Counted from the stretch's first letter, positions 18,028 to 27,365 are shown. The stretch: 54,151 nt of DNA from Rheinheimera mesophila (GCF_000986865.1 NZ_LAVS01000015.1:1-54151), one strand, 5' to 3'. A program made the numbers and translations. Notes: generated from the letters alone by a model not told the origin.

Positions 18028-18498
18028 TTATTGGATCTCAAACAACTCTACATCAAAAATCAGGGTTGAACCGGCCGGGATTTTGCCTGCGCTGCGGTTG
18101 CCGTAGCCCAGATTCGACGGGATATAAAAACGGAATTTATCGCCCACTTTCATTAACTGCACACCTTCGGTCCAGCCGGGGATCACGCGGTTGAGCGGGA
18201 AAGAAATGGTTTTACCGCGCTCAACTGAGGAGTCGAATACTGTGCCGTCAATCAAAGTGCCGTGGTAATGCACCCGCACTGTGCTGCTGGCGCTTGGGTG
18301 AGTTTCGCCGTTGCCACTTTGCAAAACTTCATATTGCAGGCCTGAAGCTGTGGTTTTTACGCCGTCTTTTTTACTGTTTTCAGCCAAAAATGCACTACCT
18401 TTTTCCAGATTCAGCGCCGCGGCTTTTTGGTTGTTGGCGTTGTTGTAAAAGTAATAGGCGATACAGGCAATAACTAAGATAATTAACGCTATTTTCAT
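18028..18498 (-). CDS. FKBP-type peptidyl-prolyl cis-trans isomerase with N-terminal membrane anchor
   Basis: This 156-residue protein has an N-terminal hydrophobic segment (residues 2-17, IALIILVIACIAYYFY) without a clear cleavage site. A spacer follows, then a complete FKBP domain (VHYHGTLIDGTVFDSS, VIPGWTEGVQLMKVGDK and LGYGNRSAGKIPAGSTLIFDVEL). It should catalyse proline isomerisation during folding on the periplasmic face of the membrane. It is monocistronic, convergent with the VOC gene and divergent from the MFS gene. Confidence 0.9.
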   Translation of the reverse strand: MKIALIILVIACIAYYFYNNANNQKAAALNLEKGSAFLAENSKKDGVKTTASGLQYEVLQSGNGETHPSASSTVRVHYHGTLIDGTVFDSSVERGKTISFPLNRVIPGWTEGVQLMKVGDKFRFYIPSNLGYGNRSAGKIPAGSTLIFDVELFEIQ

Positions 18499-18773
18499 GG
18501 TGAGTCCGATCAGTCAAATAAAAGATTAGCTATCTTAGGGTTAATGCAGCAGATGGTCAAAACTTGCTGCTTTTACAAAAAAGCCGCTTGCCCTGACAAA
18601 GCTGTCAGTTGTGGTTTTTCACTGGTGTCTCAACTTGAAATAACGCAGAATCCGCCTCCAAACTCACCAACAGGCTCTATCGTGCAGAATACCAGCCGGC
18701 CTTCTTGGTAACAGGCAATTGAACCATACTCACTCCTGCAGGGCTGGTGTTGAATCATCCATGAGGTTTTTTC

Positions 18774-19937
18774 ATGTCTAATAACAGTGTTGTAGATCCA
18801 TCTGTTGTTTGTCAGCCGGATAACGGCAACGAAGTGGTATCCACCAAAGCGATGTTTTTTTGCTCAGGCTTAGCCACAGCGGCCTGGGCCGGCATTATCC
18901 CAATTATTAAGGCCAATACCGGCATAGACGACGGCACCCTGGGTTTATTGCTGTTGTGTTTAGGTATGGGCGCTATTTTGTCTATGCCTTTAGCGGGTGC
19001 AGTGGCAACGCGGCTGGGCTGCAAACTGGTGATGCTGGTGACGCTATGTGTATTTTCTGTGGTGCTGATGCTGCTGCCACTGGCTGGCAGTACCATGCAA
19101 CTGGTGTTTTTGCTGATTGCTTTTGGTTTTGGTATCGGTGCCACAGATTGTGTGATGAATATTCAGGCTATTCTGGTGGAAAAAAGGGCCAACAAAACCC
19201 TGATGTCTGGCTTTCATGGCTTTTACAGTTTGGGCGGTATTGCCGGAGCTGGCCTGATGGTGGTTTTATTAAGTTCAGGCATCAGTGCTTTTCATGCCTG
19301 TGTACTGATTGGGTTGGCAATGATGGCCTCGTTACTGGTCTTTCACAAAGGGCTGTTACCTTTTGCCAATCCAAAAGAAGGCCCGGCTTTTGCGCTGCCA
19401 CACGGTGCGGTGTTATTAATTGGCCTGATCTGTTTTTCGTTCTTTCTGGCCGAAGGCACTGTCTTAGACTGGAGTGGTGTGTATTTAACCGAGTACCAGC
19501 AGGCGTCTCATTCCAAAGCTGTGCTCGGGTTATTTTGTTTTTCCATCACTATGACCCTGGGCCGACTGACCGGCGATCAGTTAACAGAACGTCTGGGCGC
19601 CCGGCTGATGTTAACTTTAGGCGGTCTGCTGGCCAGTGCCGGGATGTTTTTTGCGATAGTAGCGCCGGATATGTACTGGGCTTTAGCAGGGTATGCCTTG
19701 GTGGGTGCAGGCTGCGCCAATGTGGTACCTATTATGTTCTCAGCCACAGGTAAACAAACCAGCATGCCACAAGCCATTGCAGTACCTGCAGTTTCAACCC
19801 TGGGCTACATTGGTGTATTGGCGGGGCCTGCCAGTGTCGGCCAGATAGCTCAGCACTTCAGCTTACCTGTGGCGCTCTACAGCATCGCCGTGCTGATTGC
19901 TATGGCTACCTTGCTGTCTATCCGAGTGCGGGTGTAG
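18774..19937 (+). CDS. MFS transporter, YbjJ-like
   Basis: This 387-residue major-facilitator protein has about 12 helices after a polar N-terminus of roughly 22 residues. Features such as FCSGLATAAWAGIIPIIKAN, GMGAILSMPLAGAVATRLG and DWSGVYL resemble YbjJ-type transporters of unknown substrate. GAGG lies about 9 bases before ATG 18774. The 275-base upstream region contains a CTGACA-AAGC-TGTCAG inverted repeat (18593-18608) that could be an operator. No adjacent enzyme hints at a cargo. Confidence 0.85.
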   Translation: MSNNSVVDPSVVCQPDNGNEVVSTKAMFFCSGLATAAWAGIIPIIKANTGIDDGTLGLLLLCLGMGAILSMPLAGAVATRLGCKLVMLVTLCVFSVVLMLLPLAGSTMQLVFLLIAFGFGIGATDCVMNIQAILVEKRANKTLMSGFHGFYSLGGIAGAGLMVVLLSSGISAFHACVLIGLAMMASLLVFHKGLLPFANPKEGPAFALPHGAVLLIGLICFSFFLAEGTVLDWSGVYLTEYQQASHSKAVLGLFCFSITMTLGRLTGDQLTERLGARLMLTLGGLLASAGMFFAIVAPDMYWALAGYALVGAGCANVVPIMFSATGKQTSMPQAIAVPAVSTLGYIGVLAGPASVGQIAQHFSLPVALYSIAVLIAMATLLSIRVRV

Positions 19938-20083
19938 TGTTTCTTCCTTCAGCAGAGCGGACTGGGTCAGCTTGCCAGGCAGTTCAATCTCAGGCTGAGT
20001 TGCAGCTTTCGCTGCATGACTCTTGAGCACTCTGCTGGCTTTGCCTACAATGGCGCACACTTTATTGATTACAGGCCAGAGCC

Positions 20084-20347
20084 ATGACGGAAACCACAAC
20101 GCAAGACACAGCAGCACGGCCGGATTTACCGGATCGTCTTTGCATTAATCCACGCAGTCCACATTATGTCGCCGCAATTTTTCAATATGACGTCGGTATT
20201 CGTCTGAACGGTAAAGAGCGTTTTGATGTGGAAGAATATTGCATCAGCGAAGGTTGGGTGAAAGTGGCTGCCGCCAAAGCACTGGATCGTCGTGGCCAGC
20301 CTTTACTGATGACGTTGAAAGGTAAAGTCGAAGCTTTTTATCGTTAA
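20084..20347 (+). CDS. DUF3297 family protein
   Basis: This 87-residue cytosolic protein has the DUF3297 pattern: LPDRLCINPRSPHY, GIRLNGKERFDVEEYC and SEGWVKVAAAKALDRRGQP. The family is widespread in proteobacteria and its function is unknown. ATG 20084 is preceded by only a weak GAG. It is isolated: the MFS gene ends about 146 bases before, and a structured minus-strand element begins right after the stop. Confidence 0.85.
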   Translation: MTETTTQDTAARPDLPDRLCINPRSPHYVAAIFQYDVGIRLNGKERFDVEEYCISEGWVKVAAAKALDRRGQPLLMTLKGKVEAFYR

Positions 20348-20351
20348 AACC

Positions 20352-20390
20352 AAAAAACCCGCTCAAACTTTGGTTTGAACAGGGGGCGGG
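20352..20390 (-). terminator. Orphan intrinsic terminator on the minus strand
   Basis: TCAAAC (20363-20368) pairs with GTTTGA (20373-20378) around TTTG. CCCGC (20358-20362) pairs with GCGGG (20386-20390) across a one-sided 7-base bulge. Six A residues at 20352-20357 give the T-run on the minus strand. On the plus strand no T-run follows, so it does not serve the DUF3297 gene well. Confidence 0.65.
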
Positions 20391-20458
20391 CGGGGAGAAA
20401 TCCTGCCCCAGCAATATGCTGGTGAGATTGTCTCTGAAAATTTGGATCAGAGACAATA
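20352..20458 (-). ncRNA. Candidate small structured RNA on the minus strand
   Basis: Read on the minus strand, three stem-loops follow one another: an 11-bp perfect stem (ATTGTCTCTGA/TCAGAGACAAT, 20427-20457), a 6-bp stem (CCAGCA/TGCTGG, 20408-20422), and a terminator hairpin followed by TTTTTT (20352-20390). A C-rich single-stranded stretch (about 20382-20397) separates the last two. No protein-coding gene lies upstream on that strand, so the terminator needs another transcript to serve. A possible -35 TTGTTA with a poor -10 lies just upstream. The structures are seen; transcription is inferred and I match it to no known family. Confidence 0.45.
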
Positions 20459-20959
20459 ATCCTGTACTGCGTCAGAACGAAGTAACAATGGTGAACATAT
20501 CTTTATTGTCCTCTCGTTTTAGTCTGAATAAATCAATACGCATAAAAATAATGACTATCAAAGCTTTAAAGCTGTATGCCTGTGCGGTACACCTGAGTAA
20601 TTATAATACTCGAGTAACTCAATACCTGACCTGCACGTAAAGACTATTTTAGTTCCGGGCTGAAAAATTTATTGTTAGGTAAACATGACGTTTATTCACT
20701 CTAATTTTACACTCTTCAATTACAAACCGTTACAAAACAGCATGAGCCACACCTCAACATTGATCATACAAATCAATAAGTTAAATAATATTTATCGGTA
20801 ACTTCACTCAAGTCGCACTTGTTATTCGATTGAAGCAGAAAGTACTGTGACTTGTGGTCTAATCTTGAATTTTCCTCCATTCATCAGGGTTTTATTTATA
20901 GCGCTGCTGGCCTATGCTAGCGTCAACTTATTGCTTTGATTGAACAAAGGCGAGTCTGT
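20459..20959. other. AT-rich intergenic region, no gene seen
   Basis: This 500-base AT-rich stretch precedes the S9 peptidase gene. I find no convincing coding frame. An imperfect symmetric element GAGTA-ATTATAA-TACTC followed by GAGTAACTC lies near 20595-20620 and could be a protein-binding site. Promoters for the peptidase (plus) and for the candidate small RNA (minus) should lie here, but none matches consensus well. Confidence 0.4.
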
Positions 20960-22993
20960 ATGAGATTTAGTTTTTCGGCTCTGATGATGCTTGTAGCGGC
21001 AGGTGCTGCTCAGGCTGCAACTGAACCTTTAACTGCCCAACATCTATGGCAGGTAGCGCGCCCTGGGGCCATGACCTTATCACCCAGTGGCCAGCAACTG
21101 GCGTTGACTGTGACCCGTTACGATCTGGCCGCCGATAAAGGCAATGCCGATATTCATATTCTGGATTTACGCACTCAACAGTTGACCGCTTTAACTCAAC
21201 ACCCGGATTCAGACTCTGCCCCTGCCTGGAGCCCGGATGGACGCCAGTTGGTGTTCGTCTCCAAACGAGGCAATGAACATAATCAACTGTTTTTATTGCC
21301 TTTAACCGGAGGTGAAGCCAAAGCCTTAACGAAGTTACCTGTTGCTGTGCAGCAACCGAAATGGTTTCCGGATGGTCAGCGGATTTTGTTTCTGGCCCAT
21401 GTACCTAAAGGTTTTAATGGTGACTTTGCTGCATTAGCCGAACAACTCAAACAGAAAAAAGACAATAAAGTCACAGCCCGGGTTACCGAAAACAGAGTCT
21501 ACCGATACTGGGATCACTGGCTGACAGATGACAGCTATCCGCATTTATTCAGTATCAATATTCACACAGGTGAAATTGCTGACTTAACGCCGGGTTGGGA
21601 TCGCTGGTTCAGTTTAAATGGCGATGCTGAATTTGATATTTCTGTCGATGGCCGTCAGATTGCTGTCAGCGCTGTGACCAGTGCTCCCCCTTTTGATCAG
21701 ATCAATCACGATATTTTGCTGATTAAAACCGATGGTTCAGGTCAGTTTGTTAATATCACAGCCGACAACCCGGCCAGTGACAATAACCCGAAATTCAGCC
21801 CTGATGGCAAAAGTCTGGTTTATGGTGCACAGCGCAGCACCTTTTTTACTGCTGATAATAACCAGTTAATCCGCTTTGATTTTAAACCTCAGCAAAAAAC
21901 TAATCTGACCAAAGATTGGGATATTTCGGTCGATGACTGGGAGTTTGGCAACAACGGCACTTTGTATTTCCAGGCTGCGGATAAAGCCAAATCCGCCTTG
22001 TACAGCATGCCTTTGGCCGGTGGACAGGTGAAGCAAATTTTACGGCAGGCAGATATTAGTCAGGTACAAATCGGCCAACAGCAACAAGTCTATCTGGTGC
22101 AGCACAGCATGCAGCAGATGCCTGAGGTGTATGCGCTGGACAATAAAGGCCGCACCTTAAAGCAGTTGAGCCGTTTGAATACCGAGCTGCAGCAAAGTAT
22201 CAGTTGGGGCAAAACAGAAGATGTCAGTTTTGCCGGAGCAGATGGCAAACTGGTGCAGGCTTATATCACTTATCCGCCGAACTTTGACCCAAGCAAAAAA
22301 TGGCCTTTGCTGAATGTATTGCATGGTGGGCCACACAGCTATTCAGGCGACAGTTTTAGTTATCGCTGGAATACCCAGGTCTTTGCCGCTGCAGGTTATG
22401 TGGTGATCCAGCCGAATTTTCACGGCTCCACCAGTTTTGGTCAGGCTTTTGCGGAATCCATTCATGGCGAGCATCCGGTGAAACCTTTTATGGATAGTGA
22501 AGCTGCAGTGGATTATATGCTGTCCCGTGGTTTTATTGACGCTTCCCGTTTAGCGGCGGCAGGCGGTAGTTATGGTGGTTATCTGGTGAGCTGGATTGCT
22601 GGTCACACTGACCGCTATAAAGCCCTGGTTAACCATGCCGGTGTCTATAACCTGATGGGCCAGTTTGCTTCAGACTCAACGACACACAGGGTACATGCGT
22701 ATGGCGGAGCGCCGTGGAGTGGCTTAGAGGTGATGCAGCAATGGAACCCGGCCTTGTTTGCCGATAAGTTCGTCACCCCTATGCTGATTATGCATGGTGA
22801 GCAGGATTACCGTGTGCCTGTGACTCAGGGGCTGGAGATTTATGGTGTCTACAAGGGCAAGGGGTTAGATGCTCGTTTAGTGTATTTCCCGAATGAAAAC
22901 CATTGGATCTTAAAACCTAATAACTCTATTTTCTGGTTTAACGAATTTATCAGTTGGCTGCAGCGTTATGTACCGGCAGGCCCTACAGATTGA
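20960..22993 (+). CDS. Secreted S9 family serine peptidase (dipeptidyl/acylaminoacyl peptidase type)
   Basis: This 677-residue protein has a cleavable signal peptide (ending AAQA, residue about 19). A beta-propeller region follows, with repeated SPDGR/SPDGK blades at about residues 85-340, then an alpha/beta-hydrolase domain. The catalytic triad is S537 in GGSYGG, D616 in EQDYRVP and H648 in ENHW. It should cleave short peptides in the periplasm. ATG 20960 is chosen over an upstream TTG at 20936 because AAGGCGAG precedes it and the signal peptide starts there. Its stop overlaps the start of the zapE-like gene. Confidence 0.93.
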   Translation: MRFSFSALMMLVAAGAAQAATEPLTAQHLWQVARPGAMTLSPSGQQLALTVTRYDLAADKGNADIHILDLRTQQLTALTQHPDSDSAPAWSPDGRQLVFVSKRGNEHNQLFLLPLTGGEAKALTKLPVAVQQPKWFPDGQRILFLAHVPKGFNGDFAALAEQLKQKKDNKVTARVTENRVYRYWDHWLTDDSYPHLFSINIHTGEIADLTPGWDRWFSLNGDAEFDISVDGRQIAVSAVTSAPPFDQINHDILLIKTDGSGQFVNITADNPASDNNPKFSPDGKSLVYGAQRSTFFTADNNQLIRFDFKPQQKTNLTKDWDISVDDWEFGNNGTLYFQAADKAKSALYSMPLAGGQVKQILRQADISQVQIGQQQQVYLVQHSMQQMPEVYALDNKGRTLKQLSRLNTELQQSISWGKTEDVSFAGADGKLVQAYITYPPNFDPSKKWPLLNVLHGGPHSYSGDSFSYRWNTQVFAAAGYVVIQPNFHGSTSFGQAFAESIHGEHPVKPFMDSEAAVDYMLSRGFIDASRLAAAGGSYGGYLVSWIAGHTDRYKALVNHAGVYNLMGQFASDSTTHRVHAYGGAPWSGLEVMQQWNPALFADKFVTPMLIMHGEQDYRVPVTQGLEIYGVYKGKGLDARLVYFPNENHWILKPNNSIFWFNEFISWLQRYVPAGPTD

Positions 22994-24111
22994 GTTCGAA
23001 CTCCTTAAGACCGCTTTATCAGCAACAGGTCCAACAGGGCCTGTTGTTGTATGACGAGCCCCAATATCAGGCAGTGTTAGCGCTGCAACTGATCGCGGAT
23101 CAGTTGTGTTCCGGCCAGCCGACTTTGGGCTTATACCTACATGGCCCTGTCGGACGTGGTAAAACCATGCTGATGGATTTGTTTTATCAGCAGTTACCCT
23201 GTGATGGCAAAATCCGGCTGCATTTTCATCATTTTATGGCTCGGGTACATCAGGAACTGCAGCAGCATCAGGGTGAAGCTGACCCCTTATTGCACATCGC
23301 CAAAGACTGGGCACTGCAGTACAAAGTGCTGTGTTTTGACGAGTTCTTTGTGAACGATATAGGCGATGCCATGTTACTTGGCACCTTATGGCGTTACTTG
23401 TTTCAGTGTGGGGTAGTGCTGGTGACTACGTCCAATGCTGTACCAGAAGAGCTGTATAAAAATGGCTTGCAGCGTCAGCGTTTTTTACCAACCATTGATT
23501 TGCTGCGAAAGCATTGCACAGTGATCACCTTGGATAACGGCATAGATTACCGGCGCTTCACCCAAAGCCCGATGCGCTATTACCTGCAAGGCGTTACTGC
23601 GGTACAGTTAAAACAGCAGGCAGAACAGCTATTTGGTGAAGTACAGCCCCTGCCCGACTTTGCTTTATTGGGGCGCAGTTTTCCGGCTTTATGGAGTAAC
23701 GACCAGATCATAGGTTTTGATTTTATGGCGCTCTGCTCAGGGCCACGCAGCCAACTGGATTATATGCAACTGGCCAGTCGCTTTCAGGCGATCGCTGTGC
23801 AGAATGTACCGCAATTTAATGCGGTGTCGGACAGGGCCATTTTGCATGGCGTAGAAGACAGTTATCAACGTGAACATCAGAATATAGTTGTCAGCAAGCT
23901 GGACAATGAAGCGCGGCGTTTTATTGCTCTGGTGGACGAGTGCTATGACAGAGGCTGCTTGTTACTACTAAGCTCTGCAGTGGCGATTTCAGAGCTGTAT
24001 CAAGCCAAACAGCTTGAATTTGCTTTTGCCCGCTGTGAGTCACGTTTATATGAAATGCAGCAGTGGCAGCTTGCTGCGGCCAAGCTAAGCCAGAGCGCAG
24101 CGACTAGCTGA
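22990..24111 (+). CDS. AFG1/ZapE-like ATPase, second paralogue
   Basis: This 373-residue P-loop ATPase of the AFG1/ZapE family has Walker A GPVGRGKT (52-59), Walker B LCFDEF (104-109) and the family features NGLQRQRFLPTIDLL and a C-terminal EARRFIALVDECYDRG. The start appears to be TTG 22990, whose TGA overlap (TTGA) couples it to the peptidase; no ATG is available nearby. It is clearly distinct from the canonical zapE at 41626-42720 in this window, which sits next to rplM as usual. ZapE affects Z-ring stability and AFG1 helps membrane-protein turnover. The role of this copy is unknown. Confidence 0.85.
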   Translation: MSSNSLRPLYQQQVQQGLLLYDEPQYQAVLALQLIADQLCSGQPTLGLYLHGPVGRGKTMLMDLFYQQLPCDGKIRLHFHHFMARVHQELQQHQGEADPLLHIAKDWALQYKVLCFDEFFVNDIGDAMLLGTLWRYLFQCGVVLVTTSNAVPEELYKNGLQRQRFLPTIDLLRKHCTVITLDNGIDYRRFTQSPMRYYLQGVTAVQLKQQAEQLFGEVQPLPDFALLGRSFPALWSNDQIIGFDFMALCSGPRSQLDYMQLASRFQAIAVQNVPQFNAVSDRAILHGVEDSYQREHQNIVVSKLDNEARRFIALVDECYDRGCLLLLSSAVAISELYQAKQLEFAFARCESRLYEMQQWQLAAAKLSQSAATS

Positions 24112-24118
24112 TACTGAT

Positions 24119-25255
24119 TTACAAATAACGGATCCAGGCCTGCTGGCTACGTTTTTTATACAAAGAAAACCACTTGGTGGGGTGATACAAAGCGACAGCT
24201 AACAGCACTGTAGTCAACCAAACCCACCCCATATGTTCCATGCCAAAGCCTTCTCCCTGATTAGGGCCGCACACCGCCAATACAATCCGATACAGCACCA
24301 GCAATACATACAAATGCAGGATGTAGAAAAACATCGGTGCTGAACCAAAATTCACCAGAATTTGCCTCCAGTTGCCTTGCGGTTTTTCCAACGCAAACAG
24401 CAGTAAAAACATCAATCCCAACGTCACCAGCAGATAGTTTAATGAGGGCGGATACTTGGTCAGATTCAGGATCGACATCAGGCTGGTGATTAAATCCGGA
24501 TAGAGCTGCCAATCTAAAGTTTCGCCATAGATATTAAAACCACGCAGCACCACAAAGAGCAGCAGACAACCTGCTCCTAATTGTAACAACAAGCGACCTC
24601 TGTGCTGTGCAGACATAGTTTTACTGTATAAGGGCCCTGCCAGATACCCCAGAATAATCACCCCTATCCAGGGTAAAACCGGATAACTGGCTTTAATTTT
24701 CACAGCCCCTTCGCTGACTAAAAAGTTACGGTCATGCAAAATAGTCCATAGGCTATAGCCCCACTCACCCGGCTGAACGCTGACGGGTGTCAACAAGTTA
24801 TGGCCAAACACAATACCAAAGCCTAACAAGGCCAACACAGTTTTTGGCCACTGACTGAGCAGCGCCAACACCACCATACTGACACCTATAGCCCAAATTA
24901 CCTGTAACCAAATGGTCTGATAAGAACCCATCCATGAGAAATTGATAATGCTGACTTCCAGCGCTATTAAAAACAGACCTCTTTTTAGCAAAAAGCTGCG
25001 CGGGGATCGTGCCGGGCCCTGGGCCGGATTGGCATACAACCAGGCCGACAAACCTGTTAAAAACACAAATACCGGTGCACATAAATGCGCAGCAAAGCGA
25101 CTGAAAAACAAACTGGTGGATGTCGCATCCAAATCCATCGGATCCAACACCTGCATATGGTAAAAAAACCGCTCCCGCACATGGTCCAGCAGCATAATCA
25201 GCATCACCAAACCCCGCATCATATCGATACTTTGAATGCGGCTACGGATAGTCAT
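24119..25255 (-). CDS. DUF1624 (heparan-alpha-glucosaminide N-acetyltransferase-like) membrane protein
   Basis: This polytopic protein of about 378 residues has about ten hydrophobic segments. Its opening RIQSIDMMRGLVMLIMLLDHVRERF contains the R-G and D-H (D24-H25) pattern of DUF1624/HGSNAT-like acyltransferases. ATG 25255 is preferred since GGTGGGG precedes it and earlier ATGs overlap the upstream gene. It starts 16 bases after the TonB receptor stop and is probably co-transcribed with it. Members transfer acetyl groups across the membrane to sugars. A link to siderophore or surface-glycan modification is only inferred from the neighbour. Confidence 0.82.
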   Translation of the reverse strand: MTIRSRIQSIDMMRGLVMLIMLLDHVRERFFYHMQVLDPMDLDATSTSLFFSRFAAHLCAPVFVFLTGLSAWLYANPAQGPARSPRSFLLKRGLFLIALEVSIINFSWMGSYQTIWLQVIWAIGVSMVVLALLSQWPKTVLALLGFGIVFGHNLLTPVSVQPGEWGYSLWTILHDRNFLVSEGAVKIKASYPVLPWIGVIILGYLAGPLYSKTMSAQHRGRLLLQLGAGCLLLFVVLRGFNIYGETLDWQLYPDLITSLMSILNLTKYPPSLNYLLVTLGLMFLLLFALEKPQGNWRQILVNFGSAPMFFYILHLYVLLVLYRIVLAVCGPNQGEGFGMEHMGWVWLTTVLLAVALYHPTKWFSLYKKRSQQAWIRYL

Positions 25256-25271
25256 TTCCCCACCCATTGAA

Positions 25272-27365
25272 TTAGAAAGCATAAGTCAGGCTCACTTTGT
25301 AACTACGCGGCTCACCCGGCACTGTCCATAGCGCTGAATAGGAGTTATGGATGTAGAACTTATCAAACAGGTTGTCGATATTCAGTTGAGCCTTCCAGTG
25401 TTGATCCAGATCAGCAGTCCAAAACAGGCCAACTAAAGTGTGGGACGGCAGCCTGTAACTGCTGTCGACTGAATCGCCCAAACGCTTGGCGACATGATTC
25501 ACCTTGAGCCCTAAGCGGCTTTCGACCGACCCCATTGGTAACAACTGGGTCAGCATCAGGCTGGCATTGTGTTTAGGAATATTCACCAGCCGACTACCAG
25601 CCGGCACATTGACGCCCCATTCCAGGTTCACCATATCGTTGGCAGTTTCGGTATCTAAAAAGGCATAGGACAATTGAGCGGAGAGCTGCTCTGTAAGTGA
25701 GCCTTGTAAATCCAGCTCAATACCCCGGCTGGTGGCTTCCCCTAAAGTGGCAGAGAACCCCACATTGACCGGATCTGAAGTCAGGATATTGGATTTTTTC
25801 GCATCAAAAAATGCCATTGTGCCTGTGATACCAGAAATGGTGAATTTAGCACCCACCTCATAAGAGTGACTGCGCTCTGGCTCAAAAGGGTTACCCGCAT
25901 AATCAGTGCCGCTTAATGGCAGGAAACCTTCAGAGTAGCTGCTGTAAAAACTTAACTCTGAGTTAACTTCATACACCAACCCCATACGAGGGCTGACTTG
26001 CGTGCCGCTTTTTTCTGAGCGGGTGGCTTTGAGCAATTCCTGAATATCCTGCTGATAATCGTCAAACCGTAGGCCCAGTAATAACTTCCAGTGTTGAGTT
26101 AAATCCATTTGATCCTGCAGATAGACACCCCAGGCTGTTTGGCTTTCCTGATTTTCATACAAAGGCAAAGGTGCTGTGGTTGCACCGCCATACACAGGAT
26201 TAAAAATATCTAAAGCGTAAGTGCCTTTAGGGCTACGAAACCGTGACAATAAGGTATATAAATCATAATCGTAGGCATCAGCGCCTAGCAGCAGATGATG
26301 TACAATACCGGCAGTGGTGAGGTGACCACTGAATTCAAAACGCACTGAGGTGTCTTCGGCCTGATAGTCACGGTAACGACGCTGACGAGTGAGGGTTTTA
26401 CCATCATCAAACAACGACTGACGAGCCGCCGCTAACTCCGCATCCGACGAAAAGCCGTTTAATGTGGAGTCGCGATAACCGAAACCTGCTAATAATGACC
26501 AGTCATCGCTTAGGCTGGTTTCATAAGATAACTGATGGCCGGTGGCTTCAATTTCTGTAGGGTCGTCACCTGGTTCACCTAAATAACGCGAACGAGGCAC
26601 TGTATTAAAATCACCGTTTAATACCACGAGGCCGCGGTCAAATAACTGTTCCTGCCTCAGATATTCGAACTCGTATAACAAGGCGGATTTATCATCCAGC
26701 TCAATACGCACTGACGGAGTAAACACCTGTTTTTTACTCGTGACGTAATCGCGGAAGCTGCCGTAATCCTGCACAGCGCCATTGATACGCACCGCAACAT
26801 TGTCACTGATACCGTTGGTGTAATCGGCTTCGACTCTGTGCTGATCAAAACGCCCGGTCGAAAACTGTAGATAACCTTCCTGCTGTTTTTGTGGCTTGCG
26901 GGTGACGACATTGATAGTGCCACCAGGTTCTGAACGACCATACAATGCTGAACCTGGGCCTTTTAAAATCTCCACATATTCGACATTGGATAAGTCGCGA
27001 TGACCACTAAAACCCCGGCCACCATTAAAGCCATTAATTAAATAACCGGATGGCATATTTTCATTACCGGGGAAACCTCGTAGCGAAAAACTATCCCATA
27101 AACCACCACCGTTATTCTGCCGGGAGATACTGGCAGAGAAATCCAGAGCGTCCTGAAAACGTGTGAAGGCGTTGTCTTGTAACAAATCTTTATCGATCAC
27201 GCTAATTGACTGAGGTAAAGACTGGGCAGGAATATCGCCGCGATAAGCCTGACGATACAACACTTCGATCCGCTCAATCTGCTCCGCGGCTGCCACTACA
27301 GGAACAGAGGCACTCACGCCAATAAATGTCAGAACAAAATAGAGTTTAAAATGCGGGCTTGGCAT
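25272..27365 (-). CDS. TonB-dependent siderophore receptor
   Basis: This 697-residue outer-membrane receptor has a signal peptide (to about VAAA, residue 27) and a plug domain with LPQSISVIDKDLLQD, FSLRGFPGNENM and VEYVEILKGPGSALYG. A 22-stranded barrel ends in LTYAF with the terminal phenylalanine needed for Bam recognition. It fits the ferric siderophore receptor group and uses TonB energy to import a ferric complex. ATG 27365 is chosen because the signal peptide starts there; a longer frame begins at 27386. The ligand is unknown and no siderophore synthesis genes are in the window, so a xenosiderophore is likely. Confidence 0.93.
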   Translation of the reverse strand: MPSPHFKLYFVLTFIGVSASVPVVAAAEQIERIEVLYRQAYRGDIPAQSLPQSISVIDKDLLQDNAFTRFQDALDFSASISRQNNGGGLWDSFSLRGFPGNENMPSGYLINGFNGGRGFSGHRDLSNVEYVEILKGPGSALYGRSEPGGTINVVTRKPQKQQEGYLQFSTGRFDQHRVEADYTNGISDNVAVRINGAVQDYGSFRDYVTSKKQVFTPSVRIELDDKSALLYEFEYLRQEQLFDRGLVVLNGDFNTVPRSRYLGEPGDDPTEIEATGHQLSYETSLSDDWSLLAGFGYRDSTLNGFSSDAELAAARQSLFDDGKTLTRQRRYRDYQAEDTSVRFEFSGHLTTAGIVHHLLLGADAYDYDLYTLLSRFRSPKGTYALDIFNPVYGGATTAPLPLYENQESQTAWGVYLQDQMDLTQHWKLLLGLRFDDYQQDIQELLKATRSEKSGTQVSPRMGLVYEVNSELSFYSSYSEGFLPLSGTDYAGNPFEPERSHSYEVGAKFTISGITGTMAFFDAKKSNILTSDPVNVGFSATLGEATSRGIELDLQGSLTEQLSAQLSYAFLDTETANDMVNLEWGVNVPAGSRLVNIPKHNASLMLTQLLPMGSVESRLGLKVNHVAKRLGDSVDSSYRLPSHTLVGLFWTADLDQHWKAQLNIDNLFDKFYIHNSYSALWTVPGEPRSYKVSLTYAF

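Noticed and set aside
18956-19753. Long plus-strand frame (265 codons) inside the MFS transporter gene
   Set aside because: It is an alternate frame of a well-supported transporter; its composition is rich in C, R, W and S, with no domain and no ribosome site.
20381-20396. G-rich run on the plus strand as a G-quadruplex
   Set aside because: Only three G-runs of three or more occur in short range; it is better explained as the complement of the C-rich stretch in the candidate small RNA.
20416-20640. Plus-strand 74-codon frame in the AT-rich gap before the S9 peptidase
   Set aside because: Lacks a ribosome site and domain features, and overlaps the hairpin-rich minus-strand element.
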